Positions 8,669-16,783 of a stretch of DNA of 64,000 bases are shown here, one piece after another. The stretch's first letter is position 1. Each line of letters opens with the position of its first letter. The translations under genes were made by a program, and so were the position numbers. The stretch comes from RUG13409 sp045546135 (lineage in GTDB: Bacteria; Bacillota; Clostridia; Peptostreptococcales; Anaerovoracaceae): contig JAZQCD010000023.1 in NCBI GenBank assembly GCA_045546135.1, positions 62,001 through 126,000 of the forward strand. The letters run 5' to 3'. Under the pieces are notes generated by a model, which worked only from the letters and a program-made list of their open reading frames with translations, ran no database searches and was not told the origin of the DNA.

Positions 8669-10435
8669 ATGAAATTTGCAAAGAAAATAGTATGCACAGC
8701 ACTTGCACTGGTCATGGTCCTTGGCTTTGGCTCAGCAGCCTTTGCCGCAGGCGCAAGCTTCAGTGCACCAAAATCACCCCTCGTAATAGATGAGAATGTC
8801 ATAACAATGGCAGCACATTCACAGGGATGGATCACACCTGAAGTCCTGGGTATAAACAATACCACAGCAAGAGATCAGGAAATTCCTGAATATTACGGCA
8901 ACGAAAAAGCAACTCTTGCATTCGGGACAAAGAGCATGGCACTGGGAGTTTTCGGTTCTGATATAAACAGCGCACCGAACCCTTACATGTACAACTACTT
9001 CTACAATCTCTACGCAAGAGAGAACGGTCTTGAGGAAGTGCCACTCGGACAGTTCATGCTTTCTAAGGATGTAAACGGCGGTCCTATGAACGCAGCAGCA
9101 AACGGCGGATATGAGCAAAATGGACAGGTAGTCCCTGCATCCCTTTATTTAAGACCTGAGATCCTTCTCGGAGTAGGTCCTATAAAGGATGACGGAACCA
9201 CAGGCTATACAGCAGCTCTTTCGATGCTTCCTGAGAATGCAGACGAAGATAAGACCAATGATTATGAGCCTTATCAGGTAGCATATACTACGACTCATGT
9301 ATACAGCTTCCTTGAATCCATGTATCAGCTTTCTGATATCTGCAATGAGATCACTGCAAAGACCGGCAAAGTCACCCGTTACGGAGATCCGCTGGTCATT
9401 ACAGAGAACATTGAAAAATTCGTAAAAGGCATTCAGGCCTATGTCATCGGAAAGATCAAAGTAGACGGAGCAGAGCTTAAGACTGTTGCAGTTCTTGATG
9501 CTGCAGCGACTCAGCTCCTCAGGACCAATGGTGTCATAGCTGACAACGAATATGTCCTCAATACAAAGAATATGTCCACACAGGCAACTACATCTTTTAG
9601 CCGTGTAGCTGAATTCGTTGCAGATACATCTGTAAACCTTGTAGACAAGCTTGGACTTGAAGAGCAGCCTGCAGCAGCGGTTGCAGCAGCAACAAGGCAG
9701 ACACCTGCAAAGGAAAGCACCTATTTCAAGGCAACTGCAGATCAGATCGCTGAAAACTGTGATGTAGTAATGTTCTGCAATGTTCTTTCTTCAGTTCCTG
9801 AAAATACCGGAGATGGACTTTCAGAAGGATCTTTCCAAATGGATCTCGTAGAGAAGGTCAGCGCAGAAAACAAGGATAAAGCACGTGATATGGAAGTCCT
9901 CGGTGCAGCATTCTCCTGTGTTGGTTCTCTTGGTGCAAACTCTGTTGAGAACCTTCTTGGTATGGCATATTACACAGCATATCTTTATCCTGAATATGTG
10001 AACCAGTTCGATGTCATTGCTTATTGGATGCAGAATTTCTATCATGTAACAGATCTTGCAACTCTTAAGAGCGTCGTAGGCGCTATGTGCGAGTCTTCAT
10101 CTGTACTTCTTGCATATGAAAACACATATCTTCCGGATCTTGCAAACTACGATCCTAAGGAGATCGAAAAGATGGTCGTAGCAGGAATGCAGTACTACAA
10201 CACTCATAAGGAAGATTTCGCAGGAACACTTCTTTATCAGAACGGCCGTACAGGTGAAAACACAGGCTGGGATATAGATTGGAAGGGCGGAATCGGTGAA
10301 GGACAGGAAACTGGCGAAGGCATCGTACCAGCAAAGCAGGGCGGAAACAAGACCCTTCTTATAGTAGGCGTTGCAGCTGTAGTCGTGATTGCAGCAGCAG
10401 TCATAGTACTTAAGAACAAGAAAAAAGAGAACTGA
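8669..10435 (+). CDS. Surface-anchored binding-protein-like protein
   Basis: A 588-residue exported protein. It has a typical signal peptide (basic start, hydrophobic core, cleavage after about AFA at 27) and a C-terminal membrane helix with a KNKKKEN tail, so it should sit on the outer face of the membrane. There is no LPXTG. Residues about 440-500 (NSVENLLGMAYYTAYLYPEY, then FYHVTD) resemble the C-terminal lobe of class III binding proteins, so it may be a second ligand-capture protein for the importer upstream. The ribosome site is TTAGGAGG. The fold assignment is inference. Confidence 0.5.
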   Translation: MKFAKKIVCTALALVMVLGFGSAAFAAGASFSAPKSPLVIDENVITMAAHSQGWITPEVLGINNTTARDQEIPEYYGNEKATLAFGTKSMALGVFGSDINSAPNPYMYNYFYNLYARENGLEEVPLGQFMLSKDVNGGPMNAAANGGYEQNGQVVPASLYLRPEILLGVGPIKDDGTTGYTAALSMLPENADEDKTNDYEPYQVAYTTTHVYSFLESMYQLSDICNEITAKTGKVTRYGDPLVITENIEKFVKGIQAYVIGKIKVDGAELKTVAVLDAAATQLLRTNGVIADNEYVLNTKNMSTQATTSFSRVAEFVADTSVNLVDKLGLEEQPAAAVAAATRQTPAKESTYFKATADQIAENCDVVMFCNVLSSVPENTGDGLSEGSFQMDLVEKVSAENKDKARDMEVLGAAFSCVGSLGANSVENLLGMAYYTAYLYPEYVNQFDVIAYWMQNFYHVTDLATLKSVVGAMCESSSVLLAYENTYLPDLANYDPKEIEKMVVAGMQYYNTHKEDFAGTLLYQNGRTGENTGWDIDWKGGIGEGQETGEGIVPAKQGGNKTLLIVGVAAVVVIAAAVIVLKNKKKEN

Positions 10436-10477
10436 TAATATTTTTTGACGTTCTTTTCCAATACTACTTTTTTCTGA

Positions 10478-10507
10478 GCAGAGCTCTAAAAAGAGCTCTG
10501 CTCCTTT
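10478..10507 (+). terminator. Intrinsic terminator
   Basis: GCAGAGCTC pairs perfectly with GAGCTCTGC around a TAAAAA loop, followed by TCCTTT. It ends the surface-protein unit and sits just before the ribosome site of the broken methyltransferase gene. Confidence 0.8.
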
Positions 10508-10520
10508 AGGAGATAATTAA

Positions 10521-10818
10521 ATGTCACTCATTAATTGGGAAGAAGCTGAAAAATACACCAGCTGGGCCATGCAGAAAAACGATCCGGCGACAAGCTGGGA
10601 CAAAGGAGCTGACGGATGGCAAAAAAGGATAGCTTTTGAAAGTTCCTTTACAAAGGCGCAGGTCGATGCCTGCACCAGGATAACAAAAGATAAGACTGTA
10701 CTTGATGCATGCTGCGGTACGGGCAGGACTGCCATACCTGACACAAAGCGGTCTATACCGCTATGCCTACCCCTCTGCTATGTACGTACTTGGCTGGGAT
10801 CCAAATGAATTAAGATAA
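10521..10818 (+). pseudogene. Internally deleted SAM-dependent methyltransferase
   Basis: The frame opens with a good ribosome site (AGGAG) and encodes a methyltransferase N-terminus ending in SAM motif I (VLDACCGTGRT, about residues 65-75). After residue 75 the reading becomes implausible. From about 10738 a different frame encodes a natural-looking C-terminal stretch (SGLYRYAYPSAMYVLGWDP) that stops at 10818. The simplest reading is a methyltransferase of normal size (about 250-300 residues) that lost its middle, leaving out-of-frame ends. The downstream gene is a related intact enzyme. Confidence 0.65.
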
Positions 10819-10828
10819 GGAGAAAGAT

Positions 10829-11707
10829 ATGGCAGAAGAAAAAAGACCTGCAGGAAACATGTGGGATGCTGAAGCTAAATACTACAGCATGATGACTCTC
10901 ATGGAACATAGAGGCACGAATCTGCAGCTTGACGCAATGCCTCTTGAAGAAGGCTTTACTGTTATGGATGTAGGATGCGGCCCCGGAAGGACACTCATCC
11001 AGGCATCAAAAAGAGTAAAAAAAGTGATTGGCCTTGACAGTTCAACAGGCATGCTTGAGGCATGCAAAGAAAATGCAAAGAATGCAGGAGTAGAAAATGC
11101 GGAATTCATTTTTGCCGACTGGCAGGATGATGAGGCATGCAAAGACCTTCCTGAAGTAGATGTAGTCATACAGGCAAGGGGAGGCGGCGGACCAAGCACT
11201 TTTGAAAGACTCAAAAAAGTTGCAAGAAAATATGCTGTATTCGTAATGTGGTCCAAAGGAGCTCCAAGCATTCCTGAAACAAGAGGGAAACTCTTTGAGG
11301 GCTGCTACAGCGAAGAATCCATGGAAAAGTATCCGGATCTTAAGCCTTTTGAAAGAAGGGGGCCTCGTCCTGATATGATGAAGGGCAAAGATCAGGATGG
11401 TAAACTCTTTGGAAGAGAAAAAGTAGACTTTAGCGGCAAACTCCCCATGGGCGGTGAGCCGCTTTGCAAAGCTCTTGATGAACTTGGCGTTGAGTACTGC
11501 GTAAAGACTATAGGTGAAGGCTGGGATAAGTACTATGATACTATGGAAGAAGCCTATGAAGATCTGGCCCAGATGTCCCATCACCCGGAGTGCCTCATCA
11601 TGGAAAGATTCAGAGCTAATGTAGACAGCTATACTGTAAAGACTGAGAAGGGATATCTCTTCCATCTGCCTACTTGCTCTGATGTAGTTATAATCAAGAC
11701 CCGCTGA
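10829..11707 (+). CDS. Class I SAM-dependent methyltransferase
   Basis: A 292-residue protein. Motif I is VMDVGCGPGRTL (about 47-58), the acidic residue after strand 2 is in GLDSSTGML, and FIFADWQDDE follows as motif II/III. The C-terminal half is unlike common small-molecule methyltransferases and its substrate is unknown. It has a strong ribosome site (AAGGAGA) and starts 10 nt after the broken paralogue. Similar methyltransferases are found beside FecCD importers in anaerobes, possibly acting on a transported ligand; that is inference. Confidence 0.8.
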   Translation: MAEEKRPAGNMWDAEAKYYSMMTLMEHRGTNLQLDAMPLEEGFTVMDVGCGPGRTLIQASKRVKKVIGLDSSTGMLEACKENAKNAGVENAEFIFADWQDDEACKDLPEVDVVIQARGGGGPSTFERLKKVARKYAVFVMWSKGAPSIPETRGKLFEGCYSEESMEKYPDLKPFERRGPRPDMMKGKDQDGKLFGREKVDFSGKLPMGGEPLCKALDELGVEYCVKTIGEGWDKYYDTMEEAYEDLAQMSHHPECLIMERFRANVDSYTVKTEKGYLFHLPTCSDVVIIKTR

Positions 11708-11869
11708 TATAGATCCGTAATGGCAATGCTCCTTGCCGACAGAGTGCAGCAGGTTTTGTCGAAGAAAGAAGAGAGGTCACTGCCTAGTTTATTCCCGCGG
11801 CAAAAAGCTTAAGCATATGGAATGATCTTGCTGCATTGAAGGTAAAGAAAAGAGTTTATTAAATCTTAC

Positions 11870-11916
11870 AAAGACCGGGCTTTTGCACACAAAGAATGGT
11901 GCAGGTCCGGTCTTTT
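11870..11916 (+). terminator. Terminator hairpin
   Basis: AAAGACCGG (11870-11878) pairs with CCGGTCTTT (11907-11915), with an inner GCAC/GTGC pair. T-rich DNA follows. It probably ends the methyltransferase transcript. Confidence 0.65.
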
Positions 11917-11966
11917 CATGCAGTAATATATTTAATTGATCGCCTGGGAAGAAATAATACTGTGTG

Positions 11967-11994
11967 TTGATAAAAGATGTTAAAATGATATAAT
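11967..11994 (+). promoter_or_regulatory. Sigma-A promoter for the tsaE operon
   Basis: TTGATA (11967-11972), a 16-bp spacer and TATAAT (11989-11994). The predicted leader before tsaE is about 45 nt. Confidence 0.65.
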
Positions 11995-12044
11995 ACATTG
12001 TTTGAAATGTACGAGAAATGCTTGTTATTTGACCATCAAAGCTT

Positions 12045-12458
12045 TTGAAAATGATATTAAAAGGACTTAAAGAAACTGAAGAATTTGGAAGGCACTTTGC
12101 AGAAAACCTGAAGCCCGGCAGCGTGGTAGCCCTCATCGGACCCCTTGGCGCCGGAAAGACCACTCTTTCCCAGGCTATTGCAAGAGGCCTTGGTGTAACA
12201 GAGACCCTTACCAGCCCTACCTTTACCATAGTGCAGGAGTATGAGACAGGAAGGCTTCCTCTTTATCATTTTGATGTATACAGAGTCTCAGATCCTGACG
12301 AGCTCTTTGAAATGGGCTTTGAAGACTATTTAAGGAGGGACGGTTTATGCCTTATAGAGTGGGCCGACCTTATAGAAGATATGCTTCCCTATGATACTGT
12401 CACCTTGAGGATAGACTATGGTGATAATGAAGATGAAAGAACAGTAGAGATCTGCTAA
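12045..12458 (+). CDS. tsaE: tRNA t6A biosynthesis ATPase TsaE
   Basis: A 137-residue P-loop protein of normal TsaE size. Walker A is GPLGAGKTT near residue 36, and the family stretch SPTFTIVQEY follows near 61, then LYHFDVYR. TsaE helps TsaB and TsaD make N6-threonylcarbamoyl-adenosine at position 37 of ANN-reading tRNAs. The start could be TTG at 12045 or ATG at 12051; neither has a clear ribosome site. tsaB and tsaD follow, so the operon holds the whole module apart from TsaC/Sua5. Confidence 0.93.
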   Translation: MKMILKGLKETEEFGRHFAENLKPGSVVALIGPLGAGKTTLSQAIARGLGVTETLTSPTFTIVQEYETGRLPLYHFDVYRVSDPDELFEMGFEDYLRRDGLCLIEWADLIEDMLPYDTVTLRIDYGDNEDERTVEIC

Positions 12459-12470
12459 AAGGATATATTT

Positions 12471-13634
12471 ATGATCATACTTGCAATAGAAACAACAGGT
12501 CCTGTATCATCAGTTGCACTGAACAGAGACGGGATCATAACTGAGATCAAAAATGAAGACAGCTATTCTCATCTAAAGCAGCTCATGCCAATGGTCACAG
12601 AGCTTCTAAAAGAGGAAGGCGTTGAAGGAAAGGACCTTGATGCCATAGCTGTATCCCAGGGTCCGGGATCCTTTACAGGTATAAGGATAGGCATGGTTTC
12701 TGCAAAGGGACTTGCACAAGTCTGGGATAAGCCCATCATCGAGGTTCCGACTCTTGCAAGCTTTGCATTCAGAGATTACGGATGGGAAGAAGAGGATAAA
12801 AAATATCTTTACGTTCCTGTCATAGATGCAAAGGTGCATCAGGTATATGCTGCAGCATATGAAAAGGGAAACAAAGAAGCTGTAGTCCCCGGTTCCTCAT
12901 ATTATATAAACGAATTCCTTTCGCTTCTTGAGGAAGCTGCAAAAGATTATGATGCCGTTGTCTTCTTTGGAGACGGATACGGCGTCTACAAGGATGCTCT
13001 TGATTCCTTTGACATGGTCCATGCCCTTGCTCCTGATGAAGACCTTTGCCAGTCAGCCCTTGGATCTGCGGTCCTCGGAGCTGAGCTTTTCAAGGAAGGA
13101 AAACTTAAGACATGCTTTGATGCAGAACCTGAATATTTCAGACTTCCGGAAGCTGAAAGAAAGTTCAAGACAAAAAGCCTTATCTTAAGCAGTGCTGAAA
13201 CAGAAGACCTCGAAGACATAGTATCCATCGAAAAGTCTGCATTTACAGATCCGTGGTCTGAAAGCACGCTGAAAGAAGAGATAGATGCATCGACTTTAGA
13301 CCCAAATAGGGTCTTCCTTAAAGCAAAGGATCCTGAAGAGGCTTCAGTTCCTGTTGCTTATGTAATAGCCAATTTCATACCCGGAATAACAGGCGAGATC
13401 TGGAACGTTGCTACCGTGCCTGAAAGAAGAAGGCAGGGAATAGCAAGGAAGCTCCTTCTTGAGATCATAGCAAGAGCAAAAGCAGAAAAGATAAAGGAAC
13501 TTGAGCTCGAGGTAAGAGCAGGGAACGATCCTGCGATCTGCCTTTATGAAAGCCTGGGATTTAAGAGGACAGGCATCAGAACTGCATATTATCAGGACGG
13601 CGAGGATGCTGTCCTCATGACAAAAGAGATATAG
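12471..13634 (+). CDS. tsaB: TsaB-RimI fusion protein
   Basis: A 387-residue fusion. Residues 1 to about 232 are TsaB (SQGPGSFTGIRIGM near 62-75 and the terminal YFRLPEAERK). Residues about 240-387 are a GNAT acetyltransferase of the RimI type (acetyl-CoA loop VPERRRQGIARKLL near 315-328, then ELEVRAGNDPAICLYESLGF). TsaB is the non-catalytic partner of TsaD; RimI acetylates N-terminal alanine of ribosomal protein S18 or related targets. The two are often adjacent and fused in some Clostridia. The ribosome site AAAGGA lies 11 nt upstream. Confidence 0.93.
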   Translation: MIILAIETTGPVSSVALNRDGIITEIKNEDSYSHLKQLMPMVTELLKEEGVEGKDLDAIAVSQGPGSFTGIRIGMVSAKGLAQVWDKPIIEVPTLASFAFRDYGWEEEDKKYLYVPVIDAKVHQVYAAAYEKGNKEAVVPGSSYYINEFLSLLEEAAKDYDAVVFFGDGYGVYKDALDSFDMVHALAPDEDLCQSALGSAVLGAELFKEGKLKTCFDAEPEYFRLPEAERKFKTKSLILSSAETEDLEDIVSIEKSAFTDPWSESTLKEEIDASTLDPNRVFLKAKDPEEASVPVAYVIANFIPGITGEIWNVATVPERRRQGIARKLLLEIIARAKAEKIKELELEVRAGNDPAICLYESLGFKRTGIRTAYYQDGEDAVLMTKEI

Positions 13635-13637
13635 ATA

Positions 13638-14681
13638 ATGAGAGACGGTAAAGTACTTACAATGGGAATAGAGTCAAGCTGCGACGAAACAGCTATAGCC
13701 ATCCTTGCAGACGGCAGGGATGTGCTTTCCAATGTGATCTCTTCCCAGATAGCCATACATACAGTATACGGAGGAGTCGTGCCGGAGATAGCATCGAGAC
13801 ATCATTTAAATAACATTCCTTTCGTATTCAAGCAAAGCTTAGATGAAGCAGGCGTAACTTTAGACGAGATAGACGAGATAGGAGTCACTGCAGGACCGGG
13901 ACTCCCGGGAGCAGTACTCATGGGAGCTGCTTTTGCAAAGGCAGTTGCAGCAGCAAGCGGCAAGCCCCTTATAGGGGTCCACCACATACAGGGGCACATA
14001 ATGGCAAATCTCATAGAGCATCCTGAGATAAAGCCTCCCTTCCTTTCCTTGGTCGTTTCAGGCGGACATACTCACATAATAGAAGTAAAAGGATACAATG
14101 AATTCAAGATCCTCGGCTGCACAAGAGACGACGCTGTAGGAGAAGCCTATGACAAAGTAGCAAGAGTGATTGGCCTTGGATATCCGGGAGGTCCCAAAGT
14201 AGATGCTCTTGCAAAGGAAGGGGACCCAAGTGCAATAGAATTTAAGAGAGTATATCTTGAAAAGGGAAGCCTTGACTTCTCATTTTCAGGCATCAAGACT
14301 GCAGTTGTCAACTATATGCACAATGCAGAGCAAAAGGGCATCGAAGTCATTGCAGCCGATGTTGCAGCGTCATTCCAGGAAGCTGTAATAGATGTCATAG
14401 TGGACAAGTCCATGATGGCTATGGAAAAGACAAAAGCTCCTTACCTTGTGCTTGCAGGAGGAGTTGCATGCAATTCAAGGCTTAGAGAAAGGCTTACAAA
14501 AGCTCTCGAAGAGAGAGGAAAGAAGCTCTATGTTCCTTCTCCCATACTTTGTACAGATAACGGCGCCATGATAGCAGAAGCTGCTTATCACAAAGCAAGA
14601 GAAGGGAAGTTCTCAACACTTTCTCTTGATGTATTCCCCGGACTCAATATAGAGACAGGTCTTCATAAATTGGAAGAATAA
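13638..14681 (+). CDS. tsaD: tRNA threonylcarbamoyltransferase TsaD
   Basis: A 347-residue ASKHA-fold enzyme of full length that transfers threonylcarbamoyl to A37 of tRNA. GIESSCDETA opens the protein. The metal-binding HxxxH is in GVHHIQGH (about residues 114-120), followed by VSGGHTH and the nucleotide-site motif LAGGVACNSRLR near 273. It starts three bases after the tsaB-rimI stop, so translation is coupled. Confidence 0.96.
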   Translation: MRDGKVLTMGIESSCDETAIAILADGRDVLSNVISSQIAIHTVYGGVVPEIASRHHLNNIPFVFKQSLDEAGVTLDEIDEIGVTAGPGLPGAVLMGAAFAKAVAAASGKPLIGVHHIQGHIMANLIEHPEIKPPFLSLVVSGGHTHIIEVKGYNEFKILGCTRDDAVGEAYDKVARVIGLGYPGGPKVDALAKEGDPSAIEFKRVYLEKGSLDFSFSGIKTAVVNYMHNAEQKGIEVIAADVAASFQEAVIDVIVDKSMMAMEKTKAPYLVLAGGVACNSRLRERLTKALEERGKKLYVPSPILCTDNGAMIAEAAYHKAREGKFSTLSLDVFPGLNIETGLHKLEE

Positions 14682-14751
14682 AGATGCGCCCATAGGATGC
14701 GTATCTTCTATGGATGTGGTCCCATGATGTTCATAGATAAAGATAAAAAAT

Positions 14752-14777
14752 TACCCTTTCGCAAATGCGAAAGGGTA
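14752..14777 (-). terminator. Intrinsic terminator of acpP
   Basis: TACCCTTTCGC pairs with GCGAAAGGGTA around AAAT. On the minus strand the stem is followed by a T-run (AATTTTTTATC), so it mainly serves acpP. It may also help stop tsaD transcripts from the other side. Confidence 0.85.
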
Positions 14778-14799
14778 TCGATTTATTCAAACTATTTAA

Positions 14800-15036
14800 T
14801 TATTCCTGACCTGTCTGTTCTTCGACGTACTTGACAAGGTTTGCTACGATGTTGAATTCCTCGGTCTTTTCATCGGGGATCTCGATACCAAACTCGTCTT
14901 CGATCTGTGTCAGTACATCGACTGCATCGAGGCTGTCTGCATTGAGGTCCAGCATAAGGTCTGTTTCCATGGTTATATCGTTCTTATCGATATCAAGCTG
15001 GTCAGCAATAAGCTCTCTTATCTTTTCAAATACCAT
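14800..15036 (-). CDS. acpP: Acyl carrier protein
   Basis: A 78-residue acidic protein. The phosphopantetheine attachment serine is in LNADSLDAVD near residues 33-42. Both length and sequence match the fatty-acid synthesis carrier protein. It is a single-gene unit, transcribed against its neighbours, with the strong ribosome site AAAGGAGG and its own terminator. No fatty-acid synthase gene is beside it, but solitary acpP genes are common in Clostridia. Confidence 0.95.
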   Translation of the reverse strand: MVFEKIRELIADQLDIDKNDITMETDLMLDLNADSLDAVDVLTQIEDEFGIEIPDEKTEEFNIVANLVKYVEEQTGQE

Positions 15037-15159
15037 ATCGTATATCCTCCTTTATATGATCCGCAAATGGGAAAATATCTCGAACAAATGGATTATACAG
15101 GAAAACGAGATATAAAGCAAGGAGTGAAAAAACTTGGAGACAAAAAGCATAGTCTGGTG

Positions 15160-15165
15160 TATAAT
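15160..15165 (+). promoter_or_regulatory. Likely -10 box of the rho promoter
   Basis: TATAAT preceded by GGTG; the -35 is poor. It predicts a T-rich rho leader of about 145 nt. No protein is seen in 15037-15318. Confidence 0.4.
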
Positions 15166-15318
15166 CGGGATATAGAAAAAGTCTGAAAGTTGTATTCTTT
15201 GGAAAAAGGCAGTAAGTGCCAAGAGCCCTTCCGAGACCCCTTATGATAGTCAGTCACTTTTTTCAATAATATCCATTGCATTTATTTTATGTTTTTTTGA
15301 TGCATATTTTTGAGGTAA

Positions 15319-16779
15319 ATGATGATCCCAGATATTTTAAAAGACAAAAAGGTAGCAGAACTTAGAGAGATCGCTGCAGCTCTCAAAGTTGAAAACGCAA
15401 GCAAACTTAAAAAGAGCGAACTTCTTGAGATCCTTACGAAGATGCACGAAGAGGCCGAAGCTGCAAGAGAAGCAGGAGCCGAAGCGCAGGAAGAAGAAAA
15501 GAAAGCGCCTAAAAGAGGCAGAAAGAAAGCAGCTGAAAAGCAGGAAGAGGCTTCGCAGGAAGTATCAGAGGAAACAGAAGAGGTTTTGCCTTTGGAAATG
15601 CCTGATGAAGCTCCTGAAGCAGCTCTTGAAGAAACAAAAGAAAAAGAGGAAAGAGAGCAGCAGGATAACCGCTACGAAACTACAGGTATCTTAGATCTTG
15701 CAGAAGGAGGATTCGGATTCCTTCGCTTTGATAATTTCCTTACTTCAGATAGGGACATATATGTATCTCCGGCTCAGATAAGAAGGTTCAATCTAAAGAC
15801 TGGTGATGAGATAGAGTGCATTGCAAGAAAGCCGGGAGTCGGCGAAAGATTTGGAGCCCTCCTTTATGTAAAGAGCGTCAATGGAGATGAACCGGGTGTG
15901 GCAAGAACGAGAAAAGATTTCTCGACTCTTACTCCCATTTTCCCAAATGAGAGGATCAATCTTGAAAAGGGATCTTCTGTCATGTCCATGAGGCTTGTAG
16001 ACCTCATCGCACCTATCGGAAAAGGCCAAAGAGGCTTGATCGTCGCTCCTCCAAAGGCAGGAAAGACTACGCTTCTTAAGCAGATAGCCCACGCCATAGA
16101 AGCTCAAAATACAGATGCAGAGCTCATAGTGCTATTAGTCGACGAAAGACCTGAAGAAGTCACAGATATGCAGCGCTCAATAAAGGGCAAAGTCATATAT
16201 TCGACATTCGATGAGCAGCCTCAGCACCATGTAAAGGTGGCTGAGATGGTCCTTGAAAGAGCAAGAAGGCTCGTAGAGCACGGTAAAGATGTCATCATAC
16301 TCCTTGACTCTATAACGAGGCTCGCAAGGGCATACAACCTGGTAGAGCCAAGTTCAGGAAGGACCCTTTCAGGAGGCCTTGATCCTGTGGCTCTGTATAA
16401 ACCGAAGAAATTCTTTGGATCTGCCAGGAACATGGAAGAAGGCGGAAGTATCACCATACTTGCGACAGCTCTCATAGAGACAGGAAGCCGTATGGACGAT
16501 ATGATATTCGAGGAGTTCAAAGGTACAGGCAATATGGAACTGCACCTCGACAGAAAACTCCAGGAGAAGAGGATATTCCCTGCTATCAACCTCAACAAGT
16601 CAGGAACAAGGAACGAAGACCTTCTCATGTCACAGGATGAACTTGAGGCTGTATGGATGATGAGAAGGGCAGTTGCAGATTGGGGCGTTGCGGAAGCAAC
16701 TGAAAGGATAGTCCTTGAACTTATACAGTCAAGGAGCAACGCAGAATTCATACAAAGATTTAGAAAAACGAGGATTTAA
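15319..16779 (+). CDS. rho: Transcription termination factor Rho
   Basis: A 486-residue hexameric RNA helicase. The N-terminus is a SAP-like helical domain (1-45). A long acidic/basic insert (about 50-115, rich in Glu, Lys and Ala) makes it longer than the roughly 420-residue E. coli protein, as in many Clostridia. The RNA-binding cold-shock fold follows (TGILDLAEGGFGFLR), then Walker A PPKAGKTTLL near 244, Walker B VIILLDSITRLARAYN and the terminal SNAEFIQRF. The ribosome site is TTGAGG. The leader is long and T-rich, consistent with self-regulation, but this is not shown. Confidence 0.96.
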   Translation: MMIPDILKDKKVAELREIAAALKVENASKLKKSELLEILTKMHEEAEAAREAGAEAQEEEKKAPKRGRKKAAEKQEEASQEVSEETEEVLPLEMPDEAPEAALEETKEKEEREQQDNRYETTGILDLAEGGFGFLRFDNFLTSDRDIYVSPAQIRRFNLKTGDEIECIARKPGVGERFGALLYVKSVNGDEPGVARTRKDFSTLTPIFPNERINLEKGSSVMSMRLVDLIAPIGKGQRGLIVAPPKAGKTTLLKQIAHAIEAQNTDAELIVLLVDERPEEVTDMQRSIKGKVIYSTFDEQPQHHVKVAEMVLERARRLVEHGKDVIILLDSITRLARAYNLVEPSSGRTLSGGLDPVALYKPKKFFGSARNMEEGGSITILATALIETGSRMDDMIFEEFKGTGNMELHLDRKLQEKRIFPAINLNKSGTRNEDLLMSQDELEAVWMMRRAVADWGVAEATERIVLELIQSRSNAEFIQRFRKTRI

Positions 16780-16783
16780 GGTA

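Larger units (their letters stand above)
11708..12044 (+). other. Intergenic stretch before tsaE
   Basis: This 337-nt gap holds a hairpin/terminator (11870-11916) and a promoter (11967-11994). A 30-codon open frame at 11720-11812 lacks a ribosome site and is not convincing. Nothing else is recognised. Confidence 0.5.

Noticed and set aside
10731..10740. Programmed frameshift in the short methyltransferase
   Set aside because: A shift would still leave out most of the methyltransferase fold, so a deletion is the better explanation.
11042..11665. A long open frame antisense to the methyltransferase
   Set aside because: It lies wholly inside a well-supported gene, lacks a ribosome site and has cysteine- and aromatic-rich shadow composition.
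11720..11812. A 30-codon open frame
   Set aside because: No ribosome site, no recognisable sequence, and it lies in decaying intergenic DNA.
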